From contig CM047431.1 in assembly GCA_026168455.1 (NCBI GenBank), forward strand, positions 47,619,466 to 47,683,465: DNA of 64,000 nucleotides, given 5' to 3'. Of the stretch, positions 47,463-59,646 are shown one piece after another. Position 1 is the first letter of the stretch. Each line of letters starts with the position of its first letter. Made by a program: the position numbers and the translations under genes. Below the pieces are notes generated by a model. The model was not told where the DNA came from, did not search any database, and saw nothing but the letters and a program-made list of their open reading frames with translations. The DNA comes from Theocolax elegans (lineage: Eukaryota; Arthropoda; Insecta; Hymenoptera; Cerocephalidae).

Positions 47463-48800
47463 AGAGCGATAGGCACTGCTATCCCGCTGTGATTTAAAAG
47501 TTCAAATATAATCTTAATTGAATTCTCTTGATTTTTTAAAACATTTTCCATTATAGAAGACGCTAGGATTCTATTATGGGTGTATTCAAATTTTTCATTA
47601 TGTACAGAATGTTAGAAGAAAGTTGAAAAATAAATTTTTTAAATAAAATATTTATTAAACAACATTAGTTCGTACACATTTAATTAATTTACAATTTTCG
47701 CGATTCTCTTTCACACAAACAATTATTCAACGCATATATACTTGAAAAATAATTTGAAGCAATTTATGCTCATTTTATTCGATAGCAATAATTTAAAATT
47801 CCTACAATATTTACAAATTACATATATATATATATTATATTTATATAGAAAACGAGTGTTTTTATTTTATTTTCTATTTTTTTTACAAATTTTTATCTAT
47901 AATTACGAGCGATAAACGATGTCGGCAGCTGCCTGGCTGTTAAGGACTTTCTCGATGATTCTAAGTAAGACGTGACTCTGGTGTAAGTTTGAGCTGCGTC
48001 GACTGGTCGCCACATTGATGCTGATCTTTGCGTCGGATTCGCATTTGTTCGGTGCGTTCATATACCATGATCGTATTTTCATGGACTAGTGGGCTGCCGC
48101 TAATTTTCTGTTGAAGACATTATTATTATTAATAAGAGCGATAGGCACTGCTATCCCGCTGTGATTTAAAAGTTCAAATATAATCTTAATTGAATTCTCT
48201 TGATTTTTTAAAACATTTTCCATTATAGAAGACGCTAGGATTCTATTATGGGTGTATTCAAATTTTTCATTATGTACAGAATGTTAGAAGAAAGTTGAAA
48301 AATAAATTTTTTAAATAAAATATTTATTAAACAACATTAGTTCGTACACATTTAATTAATTTACAATTTTCGCGATTCTCTTTCACACAAACAATTATTC
48401 AACGCATATATACTTGAAAAATAATTTGAAGCAATTTATGCTCATTTTATTCGATAGCAATAATTTAAAATTCCTACAATATTTACAAATTACATATATA
48501 TATATTTATATTTATATAGAAAACGAGTGTTTTTATTTTATTTTCTATTTTTTTTTACAAATTTTTATTCTATAATTACGAGCGATAAACGATGTCGGCA
48601 GCTGCCTGGCTGTTAAGGACTTTCTCGATGAATTCTAAGTAAGACGTGACTCTGGTGTAAAGTTTGAGCTGCGTCGACTGGTCGCCACATTGGATGCTGA
48701 TCTTTGCGTCGGATTCGCATTTGTTCGGTGCGTTCATAATACCAATGATCGTATTTTCATGGACTAGTGGGCTGCCGCTAATTTTCTGTTGAAGACATTT
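47463..48800. repeat. 672-bp tandem duplication over SP2 last exon
   Basis: Copies 47463-48134 and 48135-48800. Within the coding exon the left copy lacks five single bases relative to the right (at GATGATTC, GTGTAAGTTT, CATTGATGC, TTCATATACC and CCATGATC) and is frameshifted. Clustered single-base losses suggest low-accuracy sequence. Confidence 0.9.
47903..48107 (-). pseudogene. duplicate, frameshifted copy of SP2 exon 4
   Basis: The same exon as 48576-48785 but 205 nt against 210 nt. It still begins with the AAAATTAGCGGCAGC motif and ends at TAA, but the frame is broken in several places. Confidence 0.85.
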
Positions 48801-50728
48801 ATTATTAATTTTTTTTTATTTAGATCAATCGTAGAGGGTGCCAAATCCAGCTTTAATCTTCCTTAGAGATACTATATACAATAACTTATAAACTATGATT
48901 ATAAACAATTGATATCCCTACCAAATTTCAGACTAAAAGCAATCACGTTTTTTATTCAATTTAATCTCTTGTCAAAAAGTGTGGACGTTATGCCCGCTTC
49001 ATAATTTTGGTAATTGAATTCTAGTCTGAATTTTCGCACAGAGGTCAATCGTTCTTCTAATTTTTCAAATTCTATTTATATTGTATAATTTATAGTAAAA
49101 TCCTCTGTTTGGCTCGGTTGATAAGCTAGGAAGGGTAAAAGTTGGCATCCCCGTAAAAGATACGAAGTAATACTCACGGCGTAAGTTTCAACCGTTTCCG
49201 GGGCAAGAATACCGCAAATGTTGCCTCTCGTTATAATCGCTGTGGCGTTTCTAGAGCACTCTTCGTTTGAAATAATTTGAGCTTCGAAGGTCGTGAGCTT
49301 TTCATCCGTGTACCCGGATACTACGGCGTCGTAACCCTCGTAATCGTTGTTGTATTCCGGCAGGTTGACTTGCTTGTAAAGACGATCGTAAGCCAAGTCG
49401 AAAGCTCGGTTCACCTAGATTTAAAAATACAGTAGATATTGTAGGAAAATTTTCTAACAAATTCTTTTTATATATTTTTCATTGTCGAAAACAATTTTTA
49501 TTTTTGTACCCGTTAGATTTTTTTTATCAAATCCGAACTTCTTGGAGTATACCCGCGTAAAAATATAAACTATTGCCACTATATTGCCCATTGCTTGGCA
49601 ATATAGTGGCAATAGTTTATATTTTTACGTGCCCTAGTAGAATTTTGAGCATAATTGAAACGGTTTTTAAGCCAGAAAATGACGAATTAGCATAAAATGC
49701 TCAAAATATGATCCTAATATGATCAAATTACAAATTTTGTCTAACCTTAAAATGCTCAATTTCTACTAGGGTGGGTACTTATCGCAACGAATGTGAACGA
49801 TTAATTTTTTTAAAAAGACGAGAAATTCGCATTTTACCTTGAGGATAGCGATATCGTGCTCGTGGTGACGACAAGGAAGGTGAACGTAATCCATGGGGTA
49901 CATAATTCTGGTAACGCGGTGAAAGAGTCGCTCCTCGTGATGCGGCATGTTTTCCGGTGGTGCGACATCCGAACCACTTCTTATCAACAAATTACCAGTT
50001 TGTTCGTTGAAGACGCAGTGAGCTGCCGTCAAGACGTAACGTCCATCGAGGATCGCGCCGTCGCATACGTGCTCCAATCCTTCATTTTCAGCGTTACGTT
50101 TTAAGATGTCCACGTGGTATCGGGGACGAATGATGGTTTCCTCGTCCTCTACAAAAATTATTCAATCAAACGTTAAAAGTACTATCATAAGCGAATTAAA
50201 TTTAAAAAAAAGAAATATGTAATGTGATATATTATTGCGAAAAATATTGTATTAAAAATTATCATAGAAGAAATAATAGAAAATGGCTAGTTATAGGATC
50301 TACCATTAATAAATCGCCTAATCTCTATCAGATTAATATACAAAATATAGTAAAATTGGAATATATAATAAAACATTTATATAGCATCTCGTAAACAAAT
50401 ATTTGTTATAATATAAAAAAATATTAGTAATTGTTAAATACAGTCTTTTTTTAAATTAAAATTTTGTTCGAAAATTTTACTGTTTCAAACAAATGATTTT
50501 TTAAAGTGTATTCAATGCAACATTTTATTCTATTCACTCAACTTTTTTTTCAGTGTGTGACACGATTACTAAAATTAAAATAATAATATTTAACATGATA
50601 TATTTTCTTCGTGTCTACATTTGATGAAATTGTTAATACATTGTCTTACCGCTTGGTAGTTCACCACGAGCCAAAGTGACGACAACGAAGAGGCCAACGA
50701 AGGGCAAGATTAGTTTACGACCGAGCAT
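48576..50728 (-). CDS. SP2: degenerate chymotrypsin-fold homologue, secreted
   Basis: Exons 50650-50728, 49838-50148, 49178-49414, 48576-48785; phases 1-0-0; 278 residues. Signal peptide MLGRKLILPFVGLFVVVTLARG. His (LTAAHCV) and Asp (HDIAIL) motifs are kept. The usual IVGG-type activation site is replaced by ETIIRPRYHV, and the Ser motif reads TYAKISGSPLV where active enzymes have C-x-GDSGGPLV: the serine stays but Asp194, Gly193 and the preceding Cys are lost. Without Asp194 the activated fold cannot form as in trypsin, so the product is probably inactive. The last exon also has an insertion of about a dozen residues before YTRV. Exon 1 with its promoter is present twice (second copy 51252-51330). 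Intron 2 holds two nested mini-transposons. Confidence 0.85.
49552..49775. mobile_element. mini CCCGCG-type palindromic element, interrupted by a MITE
   Basis: The left end CCCGCGTAAAAATATAAAC runs into a short palindrome (TATTGCCACTATATTGCC and complement). The right end ...TTTTTACGTGGG is split by the 140-bp MITE at 49632-49771. Joining across it gives an element of about 82 bp flanked by TA (49550-49551 and 49776-49777). Its termini match the ends of the 9-kb transposon, so it may be a minimal derivative of that group. Located in SP2 intron 2. Confidence 0.75.
49632..49771. mobile_element. CCCTAGTAGAA-family MITE, 140 bp
   Basis: Ends CCCTAGTAGAATTTTGAGC and complement, with TG duplicated on both sides (49630-49631 and 49772-49773). 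It sits two bases from the end of the mini CCCGCG element. Confidence 0.85.
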
Positions 50729-50820
50729 TTCGAAAATATAAGATTTCTTATATCGATTGTACGATCGTTCGCTATATCGAACCACTCGAAGAATGCGATT
50801 TTACAAAATTATCACCGGGC

Positions 50821-50828
50821 TTTAAATA
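50821..50828 (-). promoter_or_regulatory. TATA-like box of SP2 (proximal copy)
   Basis: TATTTAAA on the minus strand, 93 bp before the start codon at 50728. A duplicate lies at 51424-51431 before the second copy of exon 1. Confidence 0.55.
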
Positions 50829-51251
50829 CTCGATCGAAAGGAAAATAAAAAATAGGTGCACGCGCCAAATGTGTACCGTATATAAATAAAACCTCGGCCG
50901 ATCGCGAAGAAAAATATATTGAATCTCTATCAGATTAATATACAAAATATAGTAAAATTGGAATATATAATAAAACATTTATATAGCATCTCGTAAACAA
51001 ATATTTGTTATAATATAAAAAAATATTAGTAATTGTTAAATACAGTCTTTTTTTAAATTAAAATTTTGTTCGAAAATTTTACTGTTTCAAACAAATGATT
51101 TTTTAAAGTGTATTCAATGCAACATTTTATTCTATTCACTCAACTTTTTTTTCAGTGTGTGACACGATTACTAAAATTAAAATAATAATATTTAACATGA
51201 TATATTTTCTTCGTGTCTACATTTGATGAAATTGTTAATACATTGTCTTAC

Positions 51252-51330
51252 CGCTTGGTAGTTCACCACGAGCCAAAGTGACGACAACGAAGAGGCCAAC
51301 GAAGGGCAAGATTAGTTTACGACCGAGCAT
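51252..51330 (-). pseudogene. second copy of SP2 exon 1
   Basis: Identical in reading to 50650-50728, with the same GTAAGA donor. If the duplication is real it is an alternative first exon coding for the same signal peptide; if not, it is an assembly artefact. Confidence 0.7.
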
Positions 51331-51524
51331 TTCGAAAATATAAGATTTTCTTATATCGATTGTACGATCGTTCGCTATATCGAACCACTCGAAGAATGCG
51401 ATTTTACAAAATTATCACCGGGCTTTAAATACTCGATCGAAAGGAAAATAAAAAATAGGTGCACGCGCCAAATGTGTACCGTATATAAATAAAACCTCGG
51501 CCGATCGCGAAGAAAAATATATTG

Positions 51525-52801
51525 TTCCTTTCTTACAAACTTCTCTCGTTACAACGACAAACGAATTCATTTGGGCAATTACACGTACAACTATACAATT
51601 ATCGAGAAACGCGTGCGTCATACGTATCGCCAGCAGGCGCCAAATATTACACACGCTTGATAAATTTTGCATAAAATAAAGAAAAAAAAAAAAAGTCGAA
51701 CGAGAAGATCGTACGTCAATAGAACTCGTGTAAAATAATTTAAAAGGTTGGTAAAGAAAGAGAAAGGATGAATAGAGATGATAAATATTGAGTAATAGGT
51801 ATACGCGCGCGCCATCGAAAATTCGATTATCGATCATCAATATATCAATTATCTGTATTTGGGCTTTTAATTTGTTATTTTCTTTTTTGTTATTTTCATC
51901 CATGAATCACTTTGGAAATGTGTTTGATTTGCCCCCGCGTTCATGTTTCGATGGGTATGCCCTCGGATATTTTGACACGCAATGCAAATTTAAACAGTAG
52001 GAATTCGCAAGCCGATGACCCTGTAATTGTTTGAATTTTTTTTTTTCCTTTCAATCGTTCGATGCGAATTTGCTCAAATTATGAAATAACATATTCGTAA
52101 CGAAACACTAATATTTAATTAAAAATTATAACATATGATATATTGTTTATACCCAAATGTACATTTGCATTTCTTTTTTTTCGCACAATTACATTTACAT
52201 AAGAAAAATAACCTCGCTTATCGACAATCTTGGGTTTCTCAATTTATTCAATCTCATTTTTTTTCAATTTCTATGTATAATATATCTTAGCTCGACGCAT
52301 ATTTAATAATTCATGTTCAGATGCCTTGGTCGATGTATCGCACATATTAAATAACAGTCGAATTATTACCAGTAGGACGCAGTGATTTTGAAACGAAATA
52401 AAACGCGTCATAGCTCAAAAGATATTAAAGTTCGGAAATAAACATTGTTTTCTACGAATTATTCAAAATCTATAGCTACAATGTCAATATTAGAAATTTT
52501 ATGTTTGACTTTAACGTGCGTGTAACGTGCGTTCGACGCTCTCGGGGTAAAATTCTTATCTACTCGAAAGAAAATGTACTCTACAAAACGTTAAATTTTC
52601 TTTTATATTAAATACAAAATGACTAAATCTACTCTAATGAGAGATATATTGAATAATCCCTGATAAAATGCTGCATTTGTAAGACACTGGTAGTGGGGAA
52701 TAAAGGTACTTAAGCACCAAGCTAATTAAACACCATTTCATTACATCATTTCATTATACAGTTTCAAGCGACAAAATAAAAAAAAAAATTTTTTTTAAAT
52801 A
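51525..52801. other. intergenic region between divergent SP2 and SP3
   Basis: The 5' regions of SP2 (minus) and SP3 (plus) share this spacer. No gene is seen; the 162-codon minus-strand frame at 51415-51903 overlaps the duplicated SP2 upstream region and has no domain. An ACTTAAGC word at about 52709, 93 bp before the SP3 start, may be its weak TATA-like element. Confidence 0.45.
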
Positions 52802-55800
52802 ATGAGCAATCGTTATCTTTTATTTTTTCTCATTGGTATTTTAATATGCGTAACTCGTTCTTACGGTAAGTGTTTTCTAAATATAATAATTTTTATTTTA
52901 ATTCATTCGATAGTGTTGTTGCTATAACCGAGAGATTAATTTATCGTTTAGACTAATAACGTATGCATAATTCGATGCTTGTCTAAACAAATGGTTATAT
53001 ATAGATTTAAATACACTTTATATACGATTTGGTTAATTCAAATGTTTGCTTAAAAAGAGAAGATGAAATTGTTAAAGTCAATATTTTATTAAAAGTAATA
53101 ATATGTGCGCTTGTGTCCGTGGAAAAAAAGATAGTGATTCGCGTCATCGATTATGTACTTATTGATCAATAAAATATTAACCCAAATCACCGTTTTTTTT
53201 TCTTCTTTCTTTGGAAATATGTATAACAATGCTTTAAATATAATAAGAATAAGAAATTGAAAAAGTATAATGCTGACGTTCGCGAAGATATGTAATTTTT
53301 ATCCAAAATTTTCCATAGAAATTCATAATCAAATTGACAATTTTTTGCGATGCTGAATTGTAATTTTCTCAGAGCAAGTGTTGTCTTTACAAAATTTTGG
53401 GCGTATAAGGTGAATCGTATTGAATTCAACTAATTATTTTTGTACGACGAAGAGAGATATTGCTTTAATATATGTTATTAAATAAATGGTTAAGAATATT
53501 CTTGCCCGGTACAAAAAAAGACGCTGTTTAAATGTCACTTTTCGGAACCAGGTAGTGAAATTTGCTAGTAAATACCCTTAATACTTAATAGTATTTACTC
53601 GATTATGACCATACCCTCAAAATATTCAAATAACGCTTCGTTCTTCCTGCGAGCAGTAAACTTGAAACATTTCTATAGGCCAAGGCTTCTAAAAAATTTT
53701 CATTCAAAATTTTTCCATTTTTGGTCTTTGTTACATTTACTACTTAATTGGATTATATTAGCAATATTTATAAACACGATTTTATTAGATTTTTTACTAT
53801 AGCCTATTTTGAATGTAGCCCTATATAATAGGTCATAATTAGCTTTATATTTAATTTGTATATACAAATTTAAAAGATAGTTCAAAAAGTGACAGAGATT
53901 GGGCATCTAGTTTGAATTAACAGTTACAAGAAATAAGAAAAAAAAAACATTTCATCGGGAAAATAAAAAAATGTCCATTTTTTATTGAATCTCAATGGAA
54001 ACTCAATCAAAATAGCACTTCAATTTTATTTAGATAAAGTAGGGTACTGTAAAAAAATTTTCTCTTGTGTGAACATTTCATCGGGAAAATAAAAAAATGT
54101 CCATTTTTTATTGAATCTCAATGGAAACTCAATCAAAATAGCACTTCAATTTTTATTTAGATAAAGTAGGTACTGTATAAAAAAATTTTCTCTTGTGTGA
54201 TTGATTTATAGGAACCCATGATTCTTTTAAATATTATTTTAATTGAAAGTTTATGACATGATAACAAAATTTAATTAACAATCTCTTCATTGTTTCTATT
54301 TTTATTAAATTAATTATTTTATTTATTATAAAAACGTATTTGTGTTTGAATTAATATCACGTGATTAAGTGACGATTAAGATATATTTGCATTTTATCTG
54401 GTAAATACCGTGAAGTACAGTGACCGTCATTAGTCTATTGGACTTACTCAAATAAATAAAAATTAAATTTTAAATATTATTTAGTATAAATAAAATATTG
54501 TCTCGTGCCTGAATATAACAGTCAAACGAAAATTACTTCTGAGAAACTTGTTGCTTCTGTTCCTCAAAATAGTTCAAAAAGAAAATGTGAATGTAAAGGA
54601 TGCAGAATGCCCATAAAATTAAGAAGTTTACTTAGATTATGTAATCAAGTTTGACATATACTGAAAATAAGTCTATCAAAATTTGTTATATACGGAACCG
54701 TATTCTAACGTCCTGAAAGGCATATATGACCGTCACATTACTTTACGGAATGAACCATTTTGTTCTTAAGTATATATAACCATGTTCATCTAACCACGTG
54801 GCATCGATTTAAATGAGGTTTTGATTCTCAGATGGGAATTCAAATATTTGATAATTAAATAAATAATTAAGATTATATATTAAACGTTACAGTTATTCGC
54901 CTAAAATTTTTTATTATAAGTAAAATGTGTAATAATTGTTTGTAACATTTTTTAATTTCAATGTACAGCTAATTCTGATTCGATATTTTAAAATGCTGAT
55001 GATCTTATAAGTTTAATTCTAATGTTAAAAATGTGTGAATGATGTAGCTGAGCCGACAACTAAGGATGAAGCGACAGAACCATCGGATGATGAAAGAAAA
55101 TCACGAATATTAGACGGTATCCCAAGCAAAGAGAATGACTTCCGTTATCACGTGGCAATAATGCGAATCGTGAACGAGGCTCCTGTCCTCTTGTGTGGCG
55201 GTGCGATTATCCATCGAAGATACGTCCTTACGGCGGCTCACTGTGTCAACAAATTTAAGAGCATCGAACTCGTAGTTAGAAGCGGCGGTGTCCTTGGTCC
55301 ACATCCGAATTCACCACAGGAAGAGCCTCGTTCGTTCCACAAAGTCATCAAAACTTACATACCTAGGCAATACTACGATTCACCTTGCAGACGTCATCAA
55401 CACGACATTGCCATTTTGAAGGTACTTATGCTTTTGAAAATTAATGCGCAACACTCCCATATATATATGAGCTATTTCACGTCAAGTGGTACGATGAAAA
55501 TTTTAAATCTCACTAAATTTTGAGAACAGGCTATTAATATCTACCAGAAAATAGAAAAAAATTTTTATGTGTTAAAAATAATTTGACAGAGAGTTGTGTC
55601 CTATCTCTTCGAGATTTCAAAATTAAGAATTGTAACCCAGGCAAATTAGTTCTAAAGATTATTTTGAACAAAAATTGTTTATGTTTTTTCAAAAAAATCA
55701 ATAGAATTTGAGGTAAATGGCTTTAAAAATAGCAATTTTTTTAAAAAATTGAAAAATTTCCATTTTTCATGGTGCAATAACTTTTAGGAAAATTATTTTA

Positions 55801-56609
55801 AACACCTAAAAAATTTTTTCTATTTTCTAAAAGATATTTCCAGCCCGTTCTCAAAATTTGGTGCGATTTTAAATTTTCATCATACCAATTGACGTGAAAT
55901 AGCTCATATCCATTGTGGATATGGAAGCATTTATCAAACGTTTTTTGATCCAAAACTGTCTGTTTAACCTAAGATGGCCAATAAATCTGCAATTAATTCA
56001 CCCTACACGTACAAACATATATTCACAATTTTCATATATACTCACGATTTTTCAGTTGAGACACATATTCGACCTTGGATTTGACGAACGTTACAAAAAA
56101 GTGATATTGCCGGAATACGATCACGATTTCGAAGGTTTGACCGCTTTCGTAACCGGGTACGGTCCTGATTACATTAAGAATCAGAGGGCAGAGCAGCCCG
56201 AGGGTATCAAAGATTATTCGCTGCAGTACGTGGAACAATTGCGATCGCTACCCATGACCGTCATCAGTAACGAGGAGTGTCAATACAGAGCTAAAGTTGT
56301 ATTGACCGAGGGTACTATTTGTACCGTCTCTAACGTACCTAACGCTCAAACTTGCTTTGTAAGTTCATTTTTTTATAATATCATTTTTGTCACATTTCGC
56401 TTAAATATCATTAAACGTTTTTGTTTTTTTCTTATTTCTAGGAGGACGACGGTGGTCCACTCGTGCGCGACGGCATCATCGTCGGTATATCCAACGACCG
56501 GAATTGCGACTCTAACGTGCCTGAACTTTTTACAAGAGTATCTTATTACTTAGAGTTTATTAAAAATGTCCTTGAACATCGCAGTACCTTCGACATTATT
56601 GTCATTTAA
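52802..56609 (+). CDS. SP3: chymotrypsin-fold homologue, secreted, catalytic Ser replaced by Asp
   Basis: Exons 52802-52865, 55048-55421, 56056-56358, 56442-56609; phases 1-0-0; 302 residues. Signal peptide MSNRYLLFFLIGILICVTRS, then an acidic propeptide of about 25 residues. Activation-type site KSRILDGIP; His motif LTAAHCV; Asp motif HDIAILK. The last exon begins EDDGGPLV where active members have GDSGGPLV: Ser195 is Asp and Gly193 is Glu, so it should not be catalytic. SP3 has the longest exon 2 and exon 3 of the family (extra residues around YIKNQRAEQPEGIKDYS). The tail DIIVI parallels the DIVYV-type ends of its relatives. Introns 1 and 2 contain a 126-bp direct duplication and a foldback element. 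Confidence 0.87.
53946..54199. repeat. 126-bp tandem duplication in SP3 intron 1
   Basis: Copies 53946-54071 and 54072-54199 differ only by runs (TTTTATTTAG against TTTTTATTTAG; TAGGGTACTG against TAGGTACTG). Confidence 0.9.
55469..55905. mobile_element. foldback element in SP3 intron 2, relative of 4767-5762
   Basis: Ends GAGCTATTTCACGTCAAGTG and complement, arms about 130 bp, in a TA-rich target. The terminal 60 bp align with the GGGGTATTCCACGTGAAGTG ends of the 996-bp palindrome at 4767, with shared downstream words (CAAATTTTG, AGAAAATAGAAAAAAATTTTT). Confidence 0.8.
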
Positions 56610-56953
56610 ATAAAAATAAATTATTACACTCTACGTATATTTAATTATAAAAAAAATTATTTTTAGTGTTAATTTTATACACCGATATGTTATTTATTCA
56701 AGATGGAAGATGTAAAGAGAGAGAGAGAGAGAAACAAATAATAATATACGAGCTCTTTTTTTACATATATATTATACCGAATTATTTATTTTCCTGCATA
56801 TGTATATATACCGTTCGCAGATGTATACAAATAATTAATATAACCAATTTATTATAAAAATAATTAATATTATTAATTATTTATATTGTTATAATTGCTT
56901 TTTGTACATTCATATTTGATTGTTATAAGCGGTTTACTAACTGTGGATAACTA

Positions 56954-57217
56954 CCCTAGCAGAAACTAAACATTTTGAAGTTAGGTAAAACCAAATTTTG
57001 CGACAAACTGTTCTAAAAAAAGTTTCATTAATGCATATCATTTTTCACAAGTGAATGTTTATCCCCAAATAATATCCCTAATAGAGATTGAGTATTTTGA
57101 GATTAGTTCAAACCATGTTTTGACCATTAATTACTAATTTATTATTGGCCATTTTTGGTTTAACGGATTGTTCTTGCCCAAATAAACGTTTCATTATTGC
57201 TTTCATTTCTACTAGGG
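56954..57217. mobile_element. CCCTAGTAGAA-family MITE
   Basis: Ends CCCTAGCAGAAAC and TTTCTACTAGGG flanked by TA. An internal CCCTAATAGAG at 57077 and a further CTACTATAGGG near 57369 suggest a second, overlapping copy. Confidence 0.7.
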
Positions 57218-57689
57218 TAATTGACAATTTTAATATATATTGCTTTCACAGGTGTAGGAATTGACCAGTTTGAGGTTAGTTAAAACAATTGTAACTTTAT
57301 TGGACAATTTTAGTTATAATTTATAACAATTTTTTGACAGAAAAACGTTCCAAAAATGGTTTGATTTCTACTATAGGGTTAAAGATTAGCTAATCAATGA
57401 TGTACCGTTATACCTTGAATAGAAACATAAAGTGAATAACATTACGTAATTAATTATATTTTTATCATTTTATAAAAGTAAAGGGCGATTCGTTTTTGTT
57501 TATTAATCATTCAGCTCATCCATACTAGGAAGGACATTAATAGGATCTTGCGCCATAGGCATATATGGCCAAAATAAAACTAAAAAACAATTAACATTAA
57601 ATTAAATAAAATATTTTATCCAGTAAAACTATAAATATATTAAAATACTAAAATAATCATACATAATATAGGATATAACGATTGATAAT

Positions 57690-59646
57690 CTAAACGTAAA
57701 CGATTTCGAAAGAATTTTCTTGATTGAGGACTTTGCGAATGAATCCTAAGTACGATGAAACTCTGGTAAACAATTCCGGCTGGTTGTGAATGCACTCGTT
57801 GTTGTGGCTGTTACGAATTCCAACGACTACGTCGTCGTGTACGAGGGGACCGCCACTGTCACCCTAGAAAAATAATTTAAATGATAAAAATAACCGTTTG
57901 TCCTTATTTGGTAATACCAATGATGATTTTGATAATTCAAGAGATAAGGAAATTGGATACTTACAACGCAGGAGAAACCATTTGGATTTTGTGGTCGCGT
58001 GCAAATGTTACCGTTGGTCACGATCACGGGTGATTCCTTCTTGCACTCTTCGAGAGACAAAACCTCGGTGTTGAGGTATTTCAATTCCTGGGGGTACTTG
58101 AACACCTTTTTCGCGCTCTTGTCCGTTTTGTTGACGATCAGAGCGATCTTTTCAACTCCGTATCCGGTGAACGTAACGTCGTAACCTTCGTAATCGTTGT
58201 CGTACTCTGGTAAATTAACTTTCTTGAAATGCTGGTCGTCCGCCAAATCGAAATTTCGAATAACCTAAAAATCACGGATTGTTGTTAACTTGGGATTTTC
58301 TGTTTGAACAAACTATGCGTTTCAAAGTTTTTCAACTGGAAAATAAGTCTAGTGCCTCCTAGACGCAAAGATTAAATTTAATAGAATATACTGGAAATAT
58401 CTTTTCTAGAGAAAAAATGATATGCTATGGAATGCTGTCTGCTGTTCGTAACAGTAAAGTTAGATCTATTTTATTAATTTATCTTCCATTTTTCATACTG
58501 TCATTCACAAATATTTTAAAATAAATCGTTTTATCATTTTCCACTTGGTAAAACGTAGTTCATCCTTTGATCTAAGTGTTATACATAACCTAAAAATTAG
58601 ATAAATTCATAGAAAACTAAGGGACGTTAACGTTCGATAAGCATTGTTGAAGAGTGAGATAATTTACTTCAACTGTTTTAAATAAATTATTTTTTATTAA
58701 GTATAAGATGTACATTTAAGTTTCTTTTTTTTCATGATATTTAAATAATTTTTTTGAGTAAAAATTTTACTTGCATTAAGTAAATTATTTAAAAAACATG
58801 AAAAAGAAATTTAAATGTATGTCTTATACTTGATGAAAAATAATTTATTTAAAAAAGTTAAAGTAAATTATCTCATTATTCCACAATGCTTCTCGTAACG
58901 TTAACGCCCTCTATAGTTTTTTATAAATTTATCTAATTATTAGGTTATGTATAATACTTAGATCAAAGGAAATCCCAGTAAAATTTTTACGCAAAAACAT
59001 TAGCGTCTCGGTTGGAGCGAAAGTGAATTTTAAGTACTAAAAACTATACCTTTAAAATGGCGATGTCGTGTTCGTGATGCCGGCAGTTCGAGTAGTAGTA
59101 ATCCTTAAGGTACATAATCTTGGTGATGCGATGGAAAATCCTCTTCTCGAGGGAAGGTTGTTCCGGATTTTTATTCCATCCGCTACGTACGAGCAATTCG
59201 CTCTTTTGCAATCCGTGGACGCAGTGAGCTGCCGTTAAAACGTACCGACTGTCGATAATCGCACCTCCGCAAACGTGCTCGGTCGTCTCATCCGGAAGGA
59301 CTTTCAGGATCGCGACGTGATATTTGTACTCCTCATCCGTATCGTACTGACCTTTGAAAATACGTGAATCTCGACCTGCTGTATAAACAAAATTCACCAC
59401 GTCGATTAGGAATGCTCGAACTCCTCGATGAATTAATGTTAATAATAACGTATTTTATTTTATTTAGAAAATAAAAGAAAACCCAAAAGTGTTATAAGTT
59501 TCGTTTGAGTATTCAATTTTGACATTATCGTTTCGCAATAAAATTGATAAGTGATTCGTGAACTTGCCGTTAACAGCCTTGCCGTTAATCAACGGTAGAG
59601 TTATCGATACTCCGATGAAAAATATTAAAATATTAAGGTTTAACAT
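57690..59646 (-). CDS. SP4: chymotrypsin-fold serine protease with intact triad, secreted
   Basis: Exons 59568-59646 (or 59583-59646), 59050-59378, 57965-58264, 57690-57863; phases 1-0-0; about 293 residues. Signal peptide MLNLNILIFFIGVSITLPLI. Activation-type site DSRIFKGQ. Triad complete: His in LTAAHCV, Asp in HDIAILK, Ser in C-V-GDSGGPLV. It is the only gene of the five with all three, so it should be an active protease. Residue 189 by position is Phe, not the Asp of trypsin, and the 214-216 region (GIRNSHNN) lacks SWG, so specificity is not trypsin-like. The first intron appears to use a GC donor (AACG|GCAAG); two such donors 15 bp apart both keep frame. Intron 2 contains a 409-bp inverted repeat. 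Convergent with SP3 and in tandem with SP5. Confidence 0.85.
58563..58971. repeat. inverted repeat in SP4 intron 2
   Basis: Arms of about 190-200 bp beginning TCCTTTGATCTAAGTGTTAT and the complement, meeting near 58766. Probably a foldback MITE; no clear target duplication. Confidence 0.8.

Larger units (their letters stand above)
50320..51524. repeat. 602-bp tandem duplication over SP2 promoter and exon 1
   Basis: Copies 50320-50921 and 50922-51524, nearly identical; one T-run differs (GATTTCTTA against GATTTTCTTA). Each contains SP2 exon 1 and its TATA-like box. Confidence 0.9.
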
